Source: Asticcacaulis machinosus
GTDB taxonomy: Bacteria > Pseudomonadota > Alphaproteobacteria > Caulobacterales > Caulobacteraceae
Reading direction: 5' to 3'
Assembly (NCBI RefSeq): GCF_028550435.1
Contig: NZ_JAQQKV010000001.1
Location: 682,001-746,000 of the forward strand
Length of the DNA stretch: 64,000 nt
In this document: positions 25,606 to 34,438 of the stretch, piece after piece
How positions within the stretch are numbered: position 1 is the first letter of the stretch
Layout of the letters: each line of letters starts with the position of its first letter
Notes under the pieces: generated by a model
The model's input: only the letters and a program-made list of their open reading frames with translations
The model's database searches: none
What the model was told of the DNA's origin: nothing
Made by a program: the position numbers and the translations under genes

Positions 25606-26325
25606 CTACTGCCCGGCCTTGCCGGACCCGAGAAAACGACGAGTGGCAGCCTTGGCGGCGGCTTCCGCTTCCGCTTTGCGCGCGGCGTCGAGCGCCTCGG
25701 CACGCCCCTGCGCCGCCAGCAGGGACTGAATTTGCATCTGTTGCTTAGCGGTCAGGGCGAGAAGCTGGTTTGACGCCTGTTGCGCCTCCAGCGCGCCGTC
25801 CGAGCTTTCCGCAGCGGAGACAATGTGGTTCAGCGCGGCAGCGTCATCGGCTAGCGTCTCGGAAATCTGGGCCTGTACATTCAGGGTGTGACTGTAGGCA
25901 TCCATGACGGATTTCCAGCGTGTCTCCGCCCCCGACAGAAGATCGCTGAACTTGAGGTCGCGGCCATAGGCACCGGGAAACTGGAGGGAAAAGGCCTGAC
26001 GTGTCGCATCGAGGTTCAAGGCAATGCCCTTGGCCTCCTTCATCAGCGCGTCGATGGCGGCGATGTTCTTGTTTAGGCCGGCGAGCGCGCTGACGTCGAA
26101 TTTTTTCAGGTTCTTCGCCATGTTCTGAAGCATCACCGCCTCGTTTTGCAGGCTAAGGATCTGGTTATTGATCTGCTGCAAGGCGCGGGTGGCCTGAAGG
26201 ACGCTCTGGGCGTAATTACTGGGATCGTAAACCACCATCTGCGCCTGCGCGGGAGCTGTGACGATCACCGCTGGCGCGGCTGTAAGCGCGAAAGCAGATA
26301 AAGCGAATAAGGCACTCTTTTTCAT
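25606..26325 (-). CDS. trbJ: TrbJ (VirB5-like) type IV secretion protein
   Basis: A 239-residue secreted or periplasmic VirB5-type protein. The start at 26325 (MKKSALFAL) is preferred, with a GGAG nine bases upstream; it gives a standard signal peptide cut after APAQA. The mature part is a long alpha-helical protein beginning MVVYDPSNYAQSVLQATRAL and containing the TrbJ pattern NNQILSLQNEAVMLQNMAKNL. VirB5 proteins sit at the pilus tip. The Ala/Glu-rich C-terminus looks like coiled coil. Confidence 0.9.
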   Translation of the reverse strand: MKKSALFALSAFALTAAPAVIVTAPAQAQMVVYDPSNYAQSVLQATRALQQINNQILSLQNEAVMLQNMAKNLKKFDVSALAGLNKNIAAIDALMKEAKGIALNLDATRQAFSLQFPGAYGRDLKFSDLLSGAETRWKSVMDAYSHTLNVQAQISETLADDAAALNHIVSAAESSDGALEAQQASNQLLALTAKQQMQIQSLLAAQGRAEALDAARKAEAEAAAKAATRRFLGSGKAGQ

Positions 26326-26362
26326 AACGAATAGCTCCATTGCTTAAGGTTTTAAATTCGGC

Positions 26363-28795
26363 TCATTGACCCCAAGCCGGCGGGGTTTCTGTGACCGTCA
26401 TCAGGTCCGCCACCCAGGGCAGACCGCGCGCGGCGAGATAGCGGACGCCAAAGGTTTCCGGTGGCCCTTCGGCTAGCACCGCATCGATCAGCCTTTGGTC
26501 GTCCGGGCTCGATGCCGCGCAGACGGCCAGCGCCACTGGCCCCAGGCGTAGGTCGAACAGACGGTTGCCGCGCCGGGATTGCAGGTAGTAGTGGCGCTTG
26601 GGTGTGGCTTGCCCGATGAGGCTGATCTGACGATCGTTCAAACCAAGGCGTTGATAGGCCGCCCGGCTTTGCGGTTCGACGGCGCGCTCATTGGGCAGGA
26701 ACAAACGCTGCGGGCAGGATTCGATCAGCACCGGGGCGATGGGGCTATCGACCACATCAGCAAGGCTCTGGGTGGCGAACAGGACGCTTACATTCTTTTT
26801 GCGAAGGACTTTCAGCCACTCCCGGATGCGGGCGGCAAACAGCGGGTGGTCGAGGAAGACCCAGGCTTCGTCAAGGATCATCAGAGTCGGACGGCCATCG
26901 AAGCGGGCTTCGAGGCGGTGGAAGAGATAGGTCAGGACTGGCGCGACCAGTTGCCGGTCGTTCATCAGGTTTTCCATCTCAAAACCGTGGATCGCCGTCA
27001 GCGCCAGCGTCTCGTGGTCGGCATCGAGGATGTGCCCGTAGGGACCGTCCAACGTAAACGGCCGAAGCGCTACCTTGATGTCGTTGAACGACAGGACCGC
27101 ACAAAGACCCGTGAGCGTGCGCTGTTCGACCGGTGCGCCCGCCAGCGCTTCCAGCGCCGCCCAAAGCGCATCACGTCCTTCCAGCGACAGATCAAAGCCC
27201 TGCTGGTCGAGCAGCGCCGACAGCCAATCGAGCGCCCAGGTCCGCTCGGACACCTCATCGATATGGCGCAGCGGCTGAAAAGCCACCTCCCCGTCCCGGC
27301 CGATCGCGTGATGGCTGCCGCCCAGGGACAGTATCGCGGCCCGGGCGGAACCTCCCTTGTCGAACACAAAGACCTGCGCGTCGGCATAGCGCGGGAACGA
27401 CACCGCCATAAAGGCCAACAGCACGGATTTGCCAGCCCCCGTTGGCCCTAGCACCAGCATATGGCCGACATCGGCGACATGGGTCGAAAACCGGAACGGC
27501 GTCGAGCCCGTGCTGACCGCGTGGAACAGCGCGGGACCGTTGAGATGGGCGTTGCGCTCAGGTCCCGCCCATAGGGTCGACATCGGCGCCAAATGGCCAA
27601 GGTTCAACGTGTGAACCAGGGGTTGGCGCACATTGGCGTAGAGATGCCCCGGCAGGCTGCCGAGCCAGGCTTCCACGGCGTTGAGGCTTTCGGCGATGGC
27701 GGTGAAGCCCAGCCCATTGATGACACGCTCGATCTGACGCAGGCGGTCATTGACCGTCTCACGATCCGGCCCCATGACCGTCAGCGTGGTGGTGAGATAG
27801 CCAAAGCCCACATGATCACCGCCGATGGCTTGCAAGGCGAGATCGACGTCGGCGACTTTATTGTCGGCATCGGTGTCGGTGAGCGCCGAGGCTTCTTTGT
27901 AGAGCACTTCGCGCATGAGCGAGGCGACCGACTTGCGCTTGGCGAACCACTGCTTGCGCAGCTTCGTCAGGGTCTTCACCGCTTCGGGCTTATCAAGCGC
28001 GATAAAGCGCGTGCACCAGCGATAATCGAGATCAAGGTGATTGAGCGCGTCGAGCAAGGCCGGGCGGGTGTGGTTGGGGAAGCCCAAAATCGTCAGTGTG
28101 CGCAGGTGCTGATCACCCAGTCGGGGCTCCAGTCCGCCGGACAAGGAAGTATCGGTCAGGATGGCGTCGAGATAGACCGGGACGTCCGGCACGGCGACGC
28201 GGTGGTCCTTGGTCGAGACGCAGGCGTGCAGGTAGGTCAGTGTCTCCCCATCGTCCAGTGCCCGGATAGACGGGAGGACTGAACCCAGAAGATCGAACAC
28301 CGCATTGGTCCGGTCGACGAATTTGCGCAGGACGTCGTGCCAGTCGCGGCCCGTCACCTTGTCTTCGCGCTCGACGAAGGCTTCGCCCATGCCATCGATC
28401 TGATCGGCCGGGGGCATGAAGACCAGCGTCAGATGATAGCGCGATTCGAAATGTTGCCCTTCCTCGCCCGCGAAGGTCGCTCTACGTTCTTCGTCGATCA
28501 GTCGGGCCAGACCGGTTTCGGCACCCACATCAGGGTAAGCTTGGGCCCGACCGCGCCGCGCCTCAAAGAAGACCGCCCAGCCGGAGCCCAACCGCCGGAA
28601 CACGTTGTTAAGCCGGGCCGACAGCGCCACCAGTTCTTCGGGCGTGGCGCTTTCGACGTCCGGCCCTTCGTAGCTGGCGGTGCGCTGGAAGCTTCCGTCC
28701 TTGTTGAGGACGACGCCGGGGGCCGCCAGCACAGCCCAAGGCAGATGATCGGCCAGACGATCCAGGGTCTGACGGTATTGACGCAGGTTCAGCAT
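26363..28795 (-). CDS. trbE: TrbE (VirB4-like) conjugation ATPase
   Basis: An 810-residue VirB4-type ATPase that powers pilus assembly. The CagE/TrbE/VirB N-terminal domain is followed by the motor domain, with Walker A GPTGAGKSVLLAF near residue 450 and Walker B TLMILDEAWVFLDHP near 640; the switch segment VLFATQSLADV follows. The start at 28795 (MLNLRQYRQTL) overlaps the trbD stop by seven bases; upstream in-frame sequence belongs to trbD in another frame. Confidence 0.95.
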   Translation of the reverse strand: MLNLRQYRQTLDRLADHLPWAVLAAPGVVLNKDGSFQRTASYEGPDVESATPEELVALSARLNNVFRRLGSGWAVFFEARRGRAQAYPDVGAETGLARLIDEERRATFAGEEGQHFESRYHLTLVFMPPADQIDGMGEAFVEREDKVTGRDWHDVLRKFVDRTNAVFDLLGSVLPSIRALDDGETLTYLHACVSTKDHRVAVPDVPVYLDAILTDTSLSGGLEPRLGDQHLRTLTILGFPNHTRPALLDALNHLDLDYRWCTRFIALDKPEAVKTLTKLRKQWFAKRKSVASLMREVLYKEASALTDTDADNKVADVDLALQAIGGDHVGFGYLTTTLTVMGPDRETVNDRLRQIERVINGLGFTAIAESLNAVEAWLGSLPGHLYANVRQPLVHTLNLGHLAPMSTLWAGPERNAHLNGPALFHAVSTGSTPFRFSTHVADVGHMLVLGPTGAGKSVLLAFMAVSFPRYADAQVFVFDKGGSARAAILSLGGSHHAIGRDGEVAFQPLRHIDEVSERTWALDWLSALLDQQGFDLSLEGRDALWAALEALAGAPVEQRTLTGLCAVLSFNDIKVALRPFTLDGPYGHILDADHETLALTAIHGFEMENLMNDRQLVAPVLTYLFHRLEARFDGRPTLMILDEAWVFLDHPLFAARIREWLKVLRKKNVSVLFATQSLADVVDSPIAPVLIESCPQRLFLPNERAVEPQSRAAYQRLGLNDRQISLIGQATPKRHYYLQSRRGNRLFDLRLGPVALAVCAASSPDDQRLIDAVLAEGPPETFGVRYLAARGLPWVADLMTVTETPPAWGQ

Positions 28796-29052
28796 GAGAA
28801 ATAGCCCTTCTGGCGCAGGTGGCGCAGAGTGACGGCGACGCAGTGGGGATCGTGTTTGGCGGCGAAGACCGCGAGGGTGTGACCCGATACCCAAAGGCAA
28901 AGGGCTGGAATCCACATTTGCAGGCCTAGGCCCAGCGCTGCGGCGAGCGTGCCGTTGAGCAAAGCCAGACCCCGGGGCGCGCCGCCCAGAAGCAGGGATT
29001 GGGTGAGCGCCTGATGCAGTGGCACCTCGAAGCCTTCGACCGCCGCGCTCAT
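28789..29052 (-). CDS. trbD: TrbD (VirB3-like) membrane protein
   Basis: An 87-residue VirB3-type protein with the family N-terminus (FEVPLHQALTQSLLLGGAPRGLALLNGTLAAALGLGL). One or two membrane helices form a hairpin, and the end is short and polar (DPHCVAVTLRHLRQKGYF). VirB3 partners VirB4 at the inner membrane. Its ATG shares one base with the trbC stop, and it overlaps trbE by seven bases. Confidence 0.9.
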   Translation of the reverse strand: MSAAVEGFEVPLHQALTQSLLLGGAPRGLALLNGTLAAALGLGLQMWIPALCLWVSGHTLAVFAAKHDPHCVAVTLRHLRQKGYFSC

Positions 29053-29387
29053 CAGATCAACGCCCCGCCGCCAAAGGAGAAGAACGTCAGAAAGAAGCTC
29101 GACGCCGCAAAGGCGATCGAGAGCCCGAGCACGATCTGGATCAGCTTGCGCAAGCCCCCGCTGGTCTCACCGAAGGCCAGGGCCAGGCCGGTGATGACGA
29201 TGGCCAGAACCGCCACGATCTTGGCGACCGGCCCTTGTACGCTGTCGAGGATCTGCTGAAGCGGCGCCTCCCACGGCATACCGGAACCGGCGGCCAGCGC
29301 GCCGGAGGTCGAGAGGGCGAGTGCCAGACCAAGGGCCAGCGGAAGCGCGTAACGCGCCCGGTCCATATTCGAAAAAGATTTATACAT
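29052..29387 (-). CDS. trbC: TrbC (VirB2-like) pilin precursor
   Basis: A 111-residue pilin precursor. The ATG at 29387 is preceded by GGAG eight bases upstream; longer in-frame readings run antisense-like through trbB and are rejected. The leader peptide (ALPLALGLALALSTSGALA) is followed by a mature pilin with two hydrophobic helices (VAKIVAVLAIVITGLALAF and IVLGLSIAFAASSFFLTFF). TrbC pilins are cyclised by a TraF-type peptidase, and such a gene is present at 38182. Confidence 0.9.
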   Translation of the reverse strand: MYKSFSNMDRARYALPLALGLALALSTSGALAAGSGMPWEAPLQQILDSVQGPVAKIVAVLAIVITGLALAFGETSGGLRKLIQIVLGLSIAFAASSFFLTFFSFGGGALI

Positions 29388-29413
29388 CAGATATCTCCAG
29401 GTTGAGGTTGAAG

Positions 29414-30400
29414 TCAGGTCTCCGCCGCCTCTAGCGGTCGAAGTCGGTAATCGCCCTCGGCGATCAGGCCATCGAGCGCCATCACGGCCTCGACCCGACG
29501 CGGCGTGCGGGTAAATGGGTTGTGGTTTTGGATAAAGACGACAACGTCGACGGCATCGGCGATCAGACGGCGCGGTACGTGGACGACCGCTTCCTGAATG
29601 AGTTGCTCCAACCGATAGAGCGCACCGATCGCCGAATTGGCATGAAGCGTGGCGACGCCGCCGGGATGCCCGGTGTTCCAGGCCTTGAGCAGTTCTAAGG
29701 CTTCGCCGCCGCGCACTTCGCCGACGATAATCCGATCGGGCCGCAGGCGGAGCGTCGAGCGCACCAGATCGCTCAACGACGCGACCCCGGCGCGCGTGCG
29801 CAAGGCCACCACATCGCGTGCTGCACATTGCAGTTCGCGCGTATCCTCGATGAGCACGACGCGATCATTCAGGGCCGCGACTTCCGCCAGAAGCGCGTTA
29901 GCGAAGGTGGTCTTGCCCGACGACGTGCCGCCGGCAATCAGGATGTTGCGGCGATCCTGAACGGCCGAGCGCAAAAGGCGCGCCTGAACCGATGACAACA
30001 TGCCGTCACTGACATAGTCCCCCAGGGTGAAGACGCGAGACGCCGGTTTGCGGATGGCGAAACAGGCCCCTTCCACCACGGGCGGCAACAGGCCTTCGAA
30101 GCGTTCTCCCCGGCGGTCCGGCAGAAAGGTCGGGAGTTCCGCCGAGACGATCGGCGCTTCGGCATGCACCTCAACGGCGACGTGGCTGGCCACCAGACGC
30201 ACGATGCGTTCACGGTCGGCGGGCGGCAGGACCACATCGGTCACTACACGTCCCTCGCCGGCCCTATCGAGCCAGACCGTACCGTCGGGATTGACGAGTA
30301 TTTCGATCACCAAGGGGTCATTGAGGGCGGCGTTGATTGCGTCCCCAAAGGCGGTGCGCAGCATTTCGCGCAGGCGGCGCGCGGACGGAGACGGCGTCAT
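29414..30400 (-). CDS. trbB: TrbB (VirB11-like) ATPase
   Basis: A 328-residue hexameric secretion ATPase. An N-terminal domain is followed by the RecA-like domain with Walker A IAGGTSSGKTTFANAL near residue 160, an Asp box (RVVLIEDTRELQC), and Walker B RIIVGEVRGGEAL with the following His box (GHPGGVATLHAN). It energises pilus assembly and DNA transfer with TrbE. Its start overlaps the CopG-like gene by four bases. Confidence 0.95.
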   Translation of the reverse strand: MTPSPSARRLREMLRTAFGDAINAALNDPLVIEILVNPDGTVWLDRAGEGRVVTDVVLPPADRERIVRLVASHVAVEVHAEAPIVSAELPTFLPDRRGERFEGLLPPVVEGACFAIRKPASRVFTLGDYVSDGMLSSVQARLLRSAVQDRRNILIAGGTSSGKTTFANALLAEVAALNDRVVLIEDTRELQCAARDVVALRTRAGVASLSDLVRSTLRLRPDRIIVGEVRGGEALELLKAWNTGHPGGVATLHANSAIGALYRLEQLIQEAVVHVPRRLIADAVDVVVFIQNHNPFTRTPRRVEAVMALDGLIAEGDYRLRPLEAAET

Positions 30401-30804
30401 GACGGTAAGTCCTCTGAGGGGGAGAGGTCGGAGCGGCCTTGAGCCAGCTTGCGGCCGACCTGTTCGATGAAGGCTTCGAACCGCTCGCGGCCCCGGGCGC
30501 GCGCGGCGGGATCGGGGTCCGGGAGATGGGCGTCGCGCTGAAGCGTTTGGCGGATGTAAAGGGCCAGGCTTTCGAGGATGATCTTCTGGTCGCGCTCAAT
30601 GCGATCAAGCTGACGGCTCAAGCGGTTGAGGCGGACAGAGAAGCGTTCATCCAGTTCATTGGCACCTCGCCGCTCGATCCAGGCCAAGATAGCGGCCTCC
30701 AGCACGGCGGATTTAGTGCGCCCGGGCTCGGTGGCCAGCGCATCAAGTTTGCGGCTCAGATCAGCATTGAGATGAAACTGATGGCGAATGCGGTGAGGTT
30801 TCAT
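30397..30804 (-). CDS. CopG/ribbon-helix-helix-like regulator between traG and trbB
   Basis: A 135-residue protein with an N-terminal ribbon-helix-helix pattern (HQFHLNADLSRKLDALATEPGRTKSAVLEAAILAWIERRG) followed by a helical, charged region probably forming a coiled coil (RLNRLSRQLDRIERDQKIILES). Such CopG-like genes regularly lie between traG and trbB and probably repress the transfer operon. The start overlaps the traG stop by four bases and its end overlaps trbB by four. Confidence 0.8.
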   Translation of the reverse strand: MKPHRIRHQFHLNADLSRKLDALATEPGRTKSAVLEAAILAWIERRGANELDERFSVRLNRLSRQLDRIERDQKIILESLALYIRQTLQRDAHLPDPDPAARARGRERFEAFIEQVGRKLAQGRSDLSPSEDLPS

Positions 30805-32825
30805 CGATCCACTCCAAATTCGCGATCGACGTTCAGGGCGGCGGCCCGTTGCACCGGCGTCAAGGTCCGCACGCGGTCCAGTGCCCGCTTGTCCGCCGCC
30901 AGATCGCTGTCGTCTTCAGCCGTGCGCTCCGTGTCGCCCTCGATAGCGGGTTCAGTGGCGTCGGTTTCATCACCCAGACTGGGGTGGCGCTGAAGCTGTA
31001 ATCCGCCCTCGTCTTCCGCCTCTTCGGGCTTGGCTTCCAGCGCCGCAGCGAGCTGGCGGGAAGTGGCGCGTACGCGTCCGTCCCAATCATCGGGGCGCGC
31101 GGCCGGACGATCAGCATAACCAGCCTCGGTCAAGGCAGGGGGCGGCAGGCGACGGCACATGAAATTGGCGTCTTCGAAATAGCGAAGCTTCTTGGCCCGG
31201 ACCGGTGCCAGGCCCGACACCAGTACCAGTTCATCCTGTGGCGGCAATTGCATCACCTCGCCGGGCGTGAGAAGCTGGCGGGCGGTCTCCTGGCGGGACA
31301 CCATGACATGGGCGAGCCAGGGCGACAGCCGATGACCGGCGTAATTCCGCTGCGCGCGCAGTTCCGTGGCGGTGCCCAAAGCGTCGGAGATCCGCTTGGC
31401 GGTGCGCTCGTCATTGGTCGAGAAGGCCACGCGCACATGGCAGTTATCTAGGATCGAGTTGTTTTCGCCGTAGGCCTTGCTGATCTGGTTGAGGCTTTGG
31501 GCGATTAAGAAGGCGCGGACGCCGTATCCGGCCATGAAGGCCAGTGCCGTCTCAAAGAAGTCCAGCCGTCCCAAAGCGGGAAACTCGTCGAGCATCATCA
31601 ACAGTTGATGGCGACGGGATTTGGACGGGTCGCCTTCGAGGCGTTCGGTCAGGCGGCGTCCGATCTGATTGAGGATCAGGCGAACCAAGGGCTTGGTGCG
31701 CGACAGGTCAGACGGCGGAATGACCAGATAAAGAGAAACCGGGTGTTCGGCGTCCATCAGGTCTGAGATACGCCAGTCGCAATGCGAAGTAGTCCGCGAG
31801 ATCACGGGATCGCGGTATAGCCCCAGAAAAGACATGGCCGTCGACAAGACGCCTGAGCGTTCGTTTTCGGACTTGTTGAGAATTTCGCGGGCAGCAGAGG
31901 CCACCACCGGATGGGCTTTGGGATGGGCCTTGTCCCCCAGATGGTTTGTGCTGAGCATGCGGTGCAGGGTGTAATCAAACGTGCGCTGCGGGTCCGACAG
32001 GAAGGTGGCGACCCGCGCGAGGGTCTTTTCCTCCTCGGCGTAAAGCACATGAAGAATGACGCCTACGAGTAAGGAATGACTGGTTTTTTCCCAGTGACTA
32101 CGGTGTTCAATCGACCCTTCCGGATCGACCAGGATATCGGCGATGTTCTGAACATCGCGCACCTCATTGGGGCCCTTGCGCACTTCCAGCAGGGGATTGT
32201 AGCACGCCGAGCGTAAATCGGTCGGATTGAACAGGAGGCAATGTGAGAAGGTCGAACGCCACCCGGCGGTGAGTTCCCAGTTTTCGCCTTTGATATCGTG
32301 GATGACAGCGGAACCGTTCCACGATAGCAGAGTCGGCACCACAAGGCCGACGCCTTTACCGGACCGCGTTGGCGCAAACGCCATGACGTGTTCGGGGCCG
32401 TCATGGCGCAGATAATCGCCGCCGACCCTTCCGAGGAACACGCCCTTATCTCGAAACAGACCTGCGGCTTCGATTTCCTGGCGCGACGCCCAGCGGGCGG
32501 AGCCATAGGTGGTGACCAATTTGGCCTGACGAGCGCGCCAGACCGAACCGGCAATCGCAGCACCGCATGCCAAAAACCCACTGGAGGCCGCCAGCACGCC
32601 TGCGCGGTAGAAAACCTCAGGCGCGTAGGCCTCATAGTGAAACCACCAGATGAAGACTTGCCACGGACGATAGACCGGTACACCCCACCAAACCGCCCAA
32701 GCGGGACCGAGTTGCGGCTGGTAGGCCAGTTGCGCGGCAGCCCATTGCGTCGCCGCCCACGCGCCCAACACGACTATGGCGAGGACGATCAGGATTTGGC
32801 CGAAAAGGATTTTGGTGGGGGTCAT
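30801..32825 (-). CDS. traG: TraG/VirD4 type IV coupling protein
   Basis: A 674-residue coupling ATPase that brings relaxosome DNA to the channel. Two or three N-terminal membrane helices (ILIVLAIVVLGAWAATQWAA and a later FLACGAAIAGSVW) precede Walker A APTRSGKGVGLVVPTL near residue 150 and Walker B LLMMLDEFPALGRLDF, with IAQSLNQI after it. The start at 32825 (MTPTKILFG) is preferred because upstream in-frame sequence adds a Cys/His-rich tail unlike the family. The acidic C-terminal tail is variable. Confidence 0.93.
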   Translation of the reverse strand: MTPTKILFGQILIVLAIVVLGAWAATQWAAAQLAYQPQLGPAWAVWWGVPVYRPWQVFIWWFHYEAYAPEVFYRAGVLAASSGFLACGAAIAGSVWRARQAKLVTTYGSARWASRQEIEAAGLFRDKGVFLGRVGGDYLRHDGPEHVMAFAPTRSGKGVGLVVPTLLSWNGSAVIHDIKGENWELTAGWRSTFSHCLLFNPTDLRSACYNPLLEVRKGPNEVRDVQNIADILVDPEGSIEHRSHWEKTSHSLLVGVILHVLYAEEEKTLARVATFLSDPQRTFDYTLHRMLSTNHLGDKAHPKAHPVVASAAREILNKSENERSGVLSTAMSFLGLYRDPVISRTTSHCDWRISDLMDAEHPVSLYLVIPPSDLSRTKPLVRLILNQIGRRLTERLEGDPSKSRRHQLLMMLDEFPALGRLDFFETALAFMAGYGVRAFLIAQSLNQISKAYGENNSILDNCHVRVAFSTNDERTAKRISDALGTATELRAQRNYAGHRLSPWLAHVMVSRQETARQLLTPGEVMQLPPQDELVLVSGLAPVRAKKLRYFEDANFMCRRLPPPALTEAGYADRPAARPDDWDGRVRATSRQLAAALEAKPEEAEDEGGLQLQRHPSLGDETDATEPAIEGDTERTAEDDSDLAADKRALDRVRTLTPVQRAAALNVDREFGVDR

Positions 32826-33156
32826 TGCGCAGGTCCGAAAACAACTTGCGCGATGATGGCAATATTGACTGAAATCGCAGATAGCCCGTTTGTACCCATT
32901 ACCTCCTTTCTGCACCGGTACATCTCTAAACCCGGAGGTCCGTAGTGAAAAAGTTTCCGCCTCCCCTTGATATCCGTTCTACAGAACAGACCTGCCCAAA
33001 GTAGCCGTCCGGGCTAAGGCCTAGAAAACGAGAAGTCCTGGTTCTTTTGGGGGGCCAGACTGATCTAAGCCAAATACCCGTCAAAGGGGTAAGCGCAGCA
33101 TTTTCGCCACTCATGGAAATGGAATCCGATAGGCAGATTGCGTAGGTTGCAAGACG

Positions 33157-33726
33157 GTGTTTATCTTCAAGGTTTGGGTCGGGGGACTGGACGTGGTCGG
33201 AGTAGTTTTCGGAACTTCTGCAGTACTGTGGGCGTTTGTATCGGCAGGTGCTGCGGTTTTAGCGGGCATCACAGGGATTATCGTGCCGATTGTCACGCAC
33301 AACCAGACGACTAAAGCCAACAAGGCTGGCTTCTATCTGGAATTTACACAGCGTTACAACACTCCTGAGATGCATGATGCACTTCTAAAGCTTACACTTC
33401 TTCACACAGAGCTCGGTGCGAGCCTTCCAGAACGGTTTACCTCTGAATTTGCGCGAGGAACTGAACTTGGCCGTGAACTCGATCGAGCACGCCGAGAGGT
33501 GAATCGGTATTTCGTCAATATTGCGGAAATGCACACAAATGGCTTGATTGATCGAAAACTGGCTTCAATGCTGTGCAACTTTCAAGGATTGAATATTTTT
33601 TACACCGTCGTCATCCCTATGAACGACGCAAAGTACGGCAAGCTGACTCATACACAGCGGCTTTACTCAAAATTAAGACGAATCCGTCCCCAGTATGAAG
33701 ATGGGACATTTGGGTTGAGGCCATGA
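33157..33726 (+). CDS. membrane-anchored protein, DUF4760-like
   Basis: A 189-residue protein with one N-terminal hydrophobic segment (about residues 12-47, VVGVVFGTSAVLWAFVSAGAAVLAGITGIIVPIV) and a helical cytoplasmic part (FYLEFTQRYNTPEMHDALLKL...) resembling DUF4760-type proteins. It has a GTG start at 33157; a GTG at 33193 is another choice. It is the first gene of a plus-strand operon, running against the conjugation genes on either side, and its stop overlaps the next start by four bases. A membrane anchor in an operon ending with a nucleotide-cleaving-fold protein fits a defence module, which is inference. Confidence 0.6.
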   Translation: MFIFKVWVGGLDVVGVVFGTSAVLWAFVSAGAAVLAGITGIIVPIVTHNQTTKANKAGFYLEFTQRYNTPEMHDALLKLTLLHTELGASLPERFTSEFARGTELGRELDRARREVNRYFVNIAEMHTNGLIDRKLASMLCNFQGLNIFYTVVIPMNDAKYGKLTHTQRLYSKLRRIRPQYEDGTFGLRP

Positions 33727-34010
33727 TCCAGCTTAGAGCGGACGACACTCCTCTACAGAACAGCAGTTGGATACAGGCATGTAATTCATATCTGTCTGAT
33801 AACTGCATCGCCCCTTTATTTGACTTGTATCACTATAGACGCAGCGTCGCTCGGCTAGCCGCTGAGCCCTACAGTCGTCTGGTTGATGCGGGCCACCCTT
33901 TAACCATCGACAATTTCAACTTCTGCGCAAGTTCGCACTTTCTACGAATCACGAATCGATTCCTCTTGAGAACACGGATACCTGAATGGAGTATCGAATG
34001 GCTGAACTAG
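33723..34010 (+). CDS. hypothetical protein, 95 aa
   Basis: A 95-residue protein with no recognised domain. It is rich in aromatic residues and cysteine (NSYLSDNCIAPLFDLYHYRRS, CASSHFLRITNRF) and has no signal or membrane segment. It overlaps its upstream neighbour by four bases and its downstream neighbour by 13, so it is probably translated as part of the four-gene cargo operon. Confidence 0.5.
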   Translation: MIQLRADDTPLQNSSWIQACNSYLSDNCIAPLFDLYHYRRSVARLAAEPYSRLVDAGHPLTIDNFNFCASSHFLRITNRFLLRTRIPEWSIEWLN

Positions 34011-34438
34011 TTCGAGTCGCGAGGTACGATTTTTTAAGTAAACTCTCTGAACCTCAGGCCCCTTTTGGCAGGACTGTTTACACCGGCCGGGATTCATCTG
34101 GTCAGGCGATCAGAAGGACCCGGTACATTAAAGTCGTGTTCGACATGCCTTGGCCGGAAAATAAGAAGGCAAATTTAGGGACCGATCTACCGCAGAGCCG
34201 TCGAGGCGTGTTCGGAGCGATTTATCGAGTTAAAAGCCTGTTTCAATCGACCCTCGGTGACGAAGTCGATGTGCTCGACATAGTTGTGGGGTGCGTGACA
34301 GTTCGCTACGGTTTTCCCGATCACGTTCCGGCCGGTCTCGTGGCCATTGCCGCTAAGCGCTTGTGGGAAACCAGGGACATGTTCACCGTGATCGATATAA
34401 AAGCGAACGCCGACGGAAAAGCTATTCGTATAAAATGA
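33998..34438 (+). CDS. hypothetical protein, 146 aa
   Basis: A 146-residue protein with no recognised family. The ATG at 33998 is preferred over 33986 because GGAG stands about seven bases upstream. It has a mixed alpha/beta look: VRYGFPDHVPAGLVAIAAKRLWE and a C-terminal FTVIDIKANADGKAIRIK. It overlaps the previous gene by 13 bases and the phosphorylase-fold gene by four (ATGA), so it is coupled to it. It could be a partner of that enzyme. Confidence 0.55.
   Translation: MAELVRVARYDFLSKLSEPQAPFGRTVYTGRDSSGQAIRRTRYIKVVFDMPWPENKKANLGTDLPQSRRGVFGAIYRVKSLFQSTLGDEVDVLDIVVGCVTVRYGFPDHVPAGLVAIAAKRLWETRDMFTVIDIKANADGKAIRIK

Noticed and set aside
26579-28282. Several long plus-strand frames inside trbE
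   Set aside because: TrbE has intact Walker motifs on the minus strand, and the plus frames have no family resemblance.
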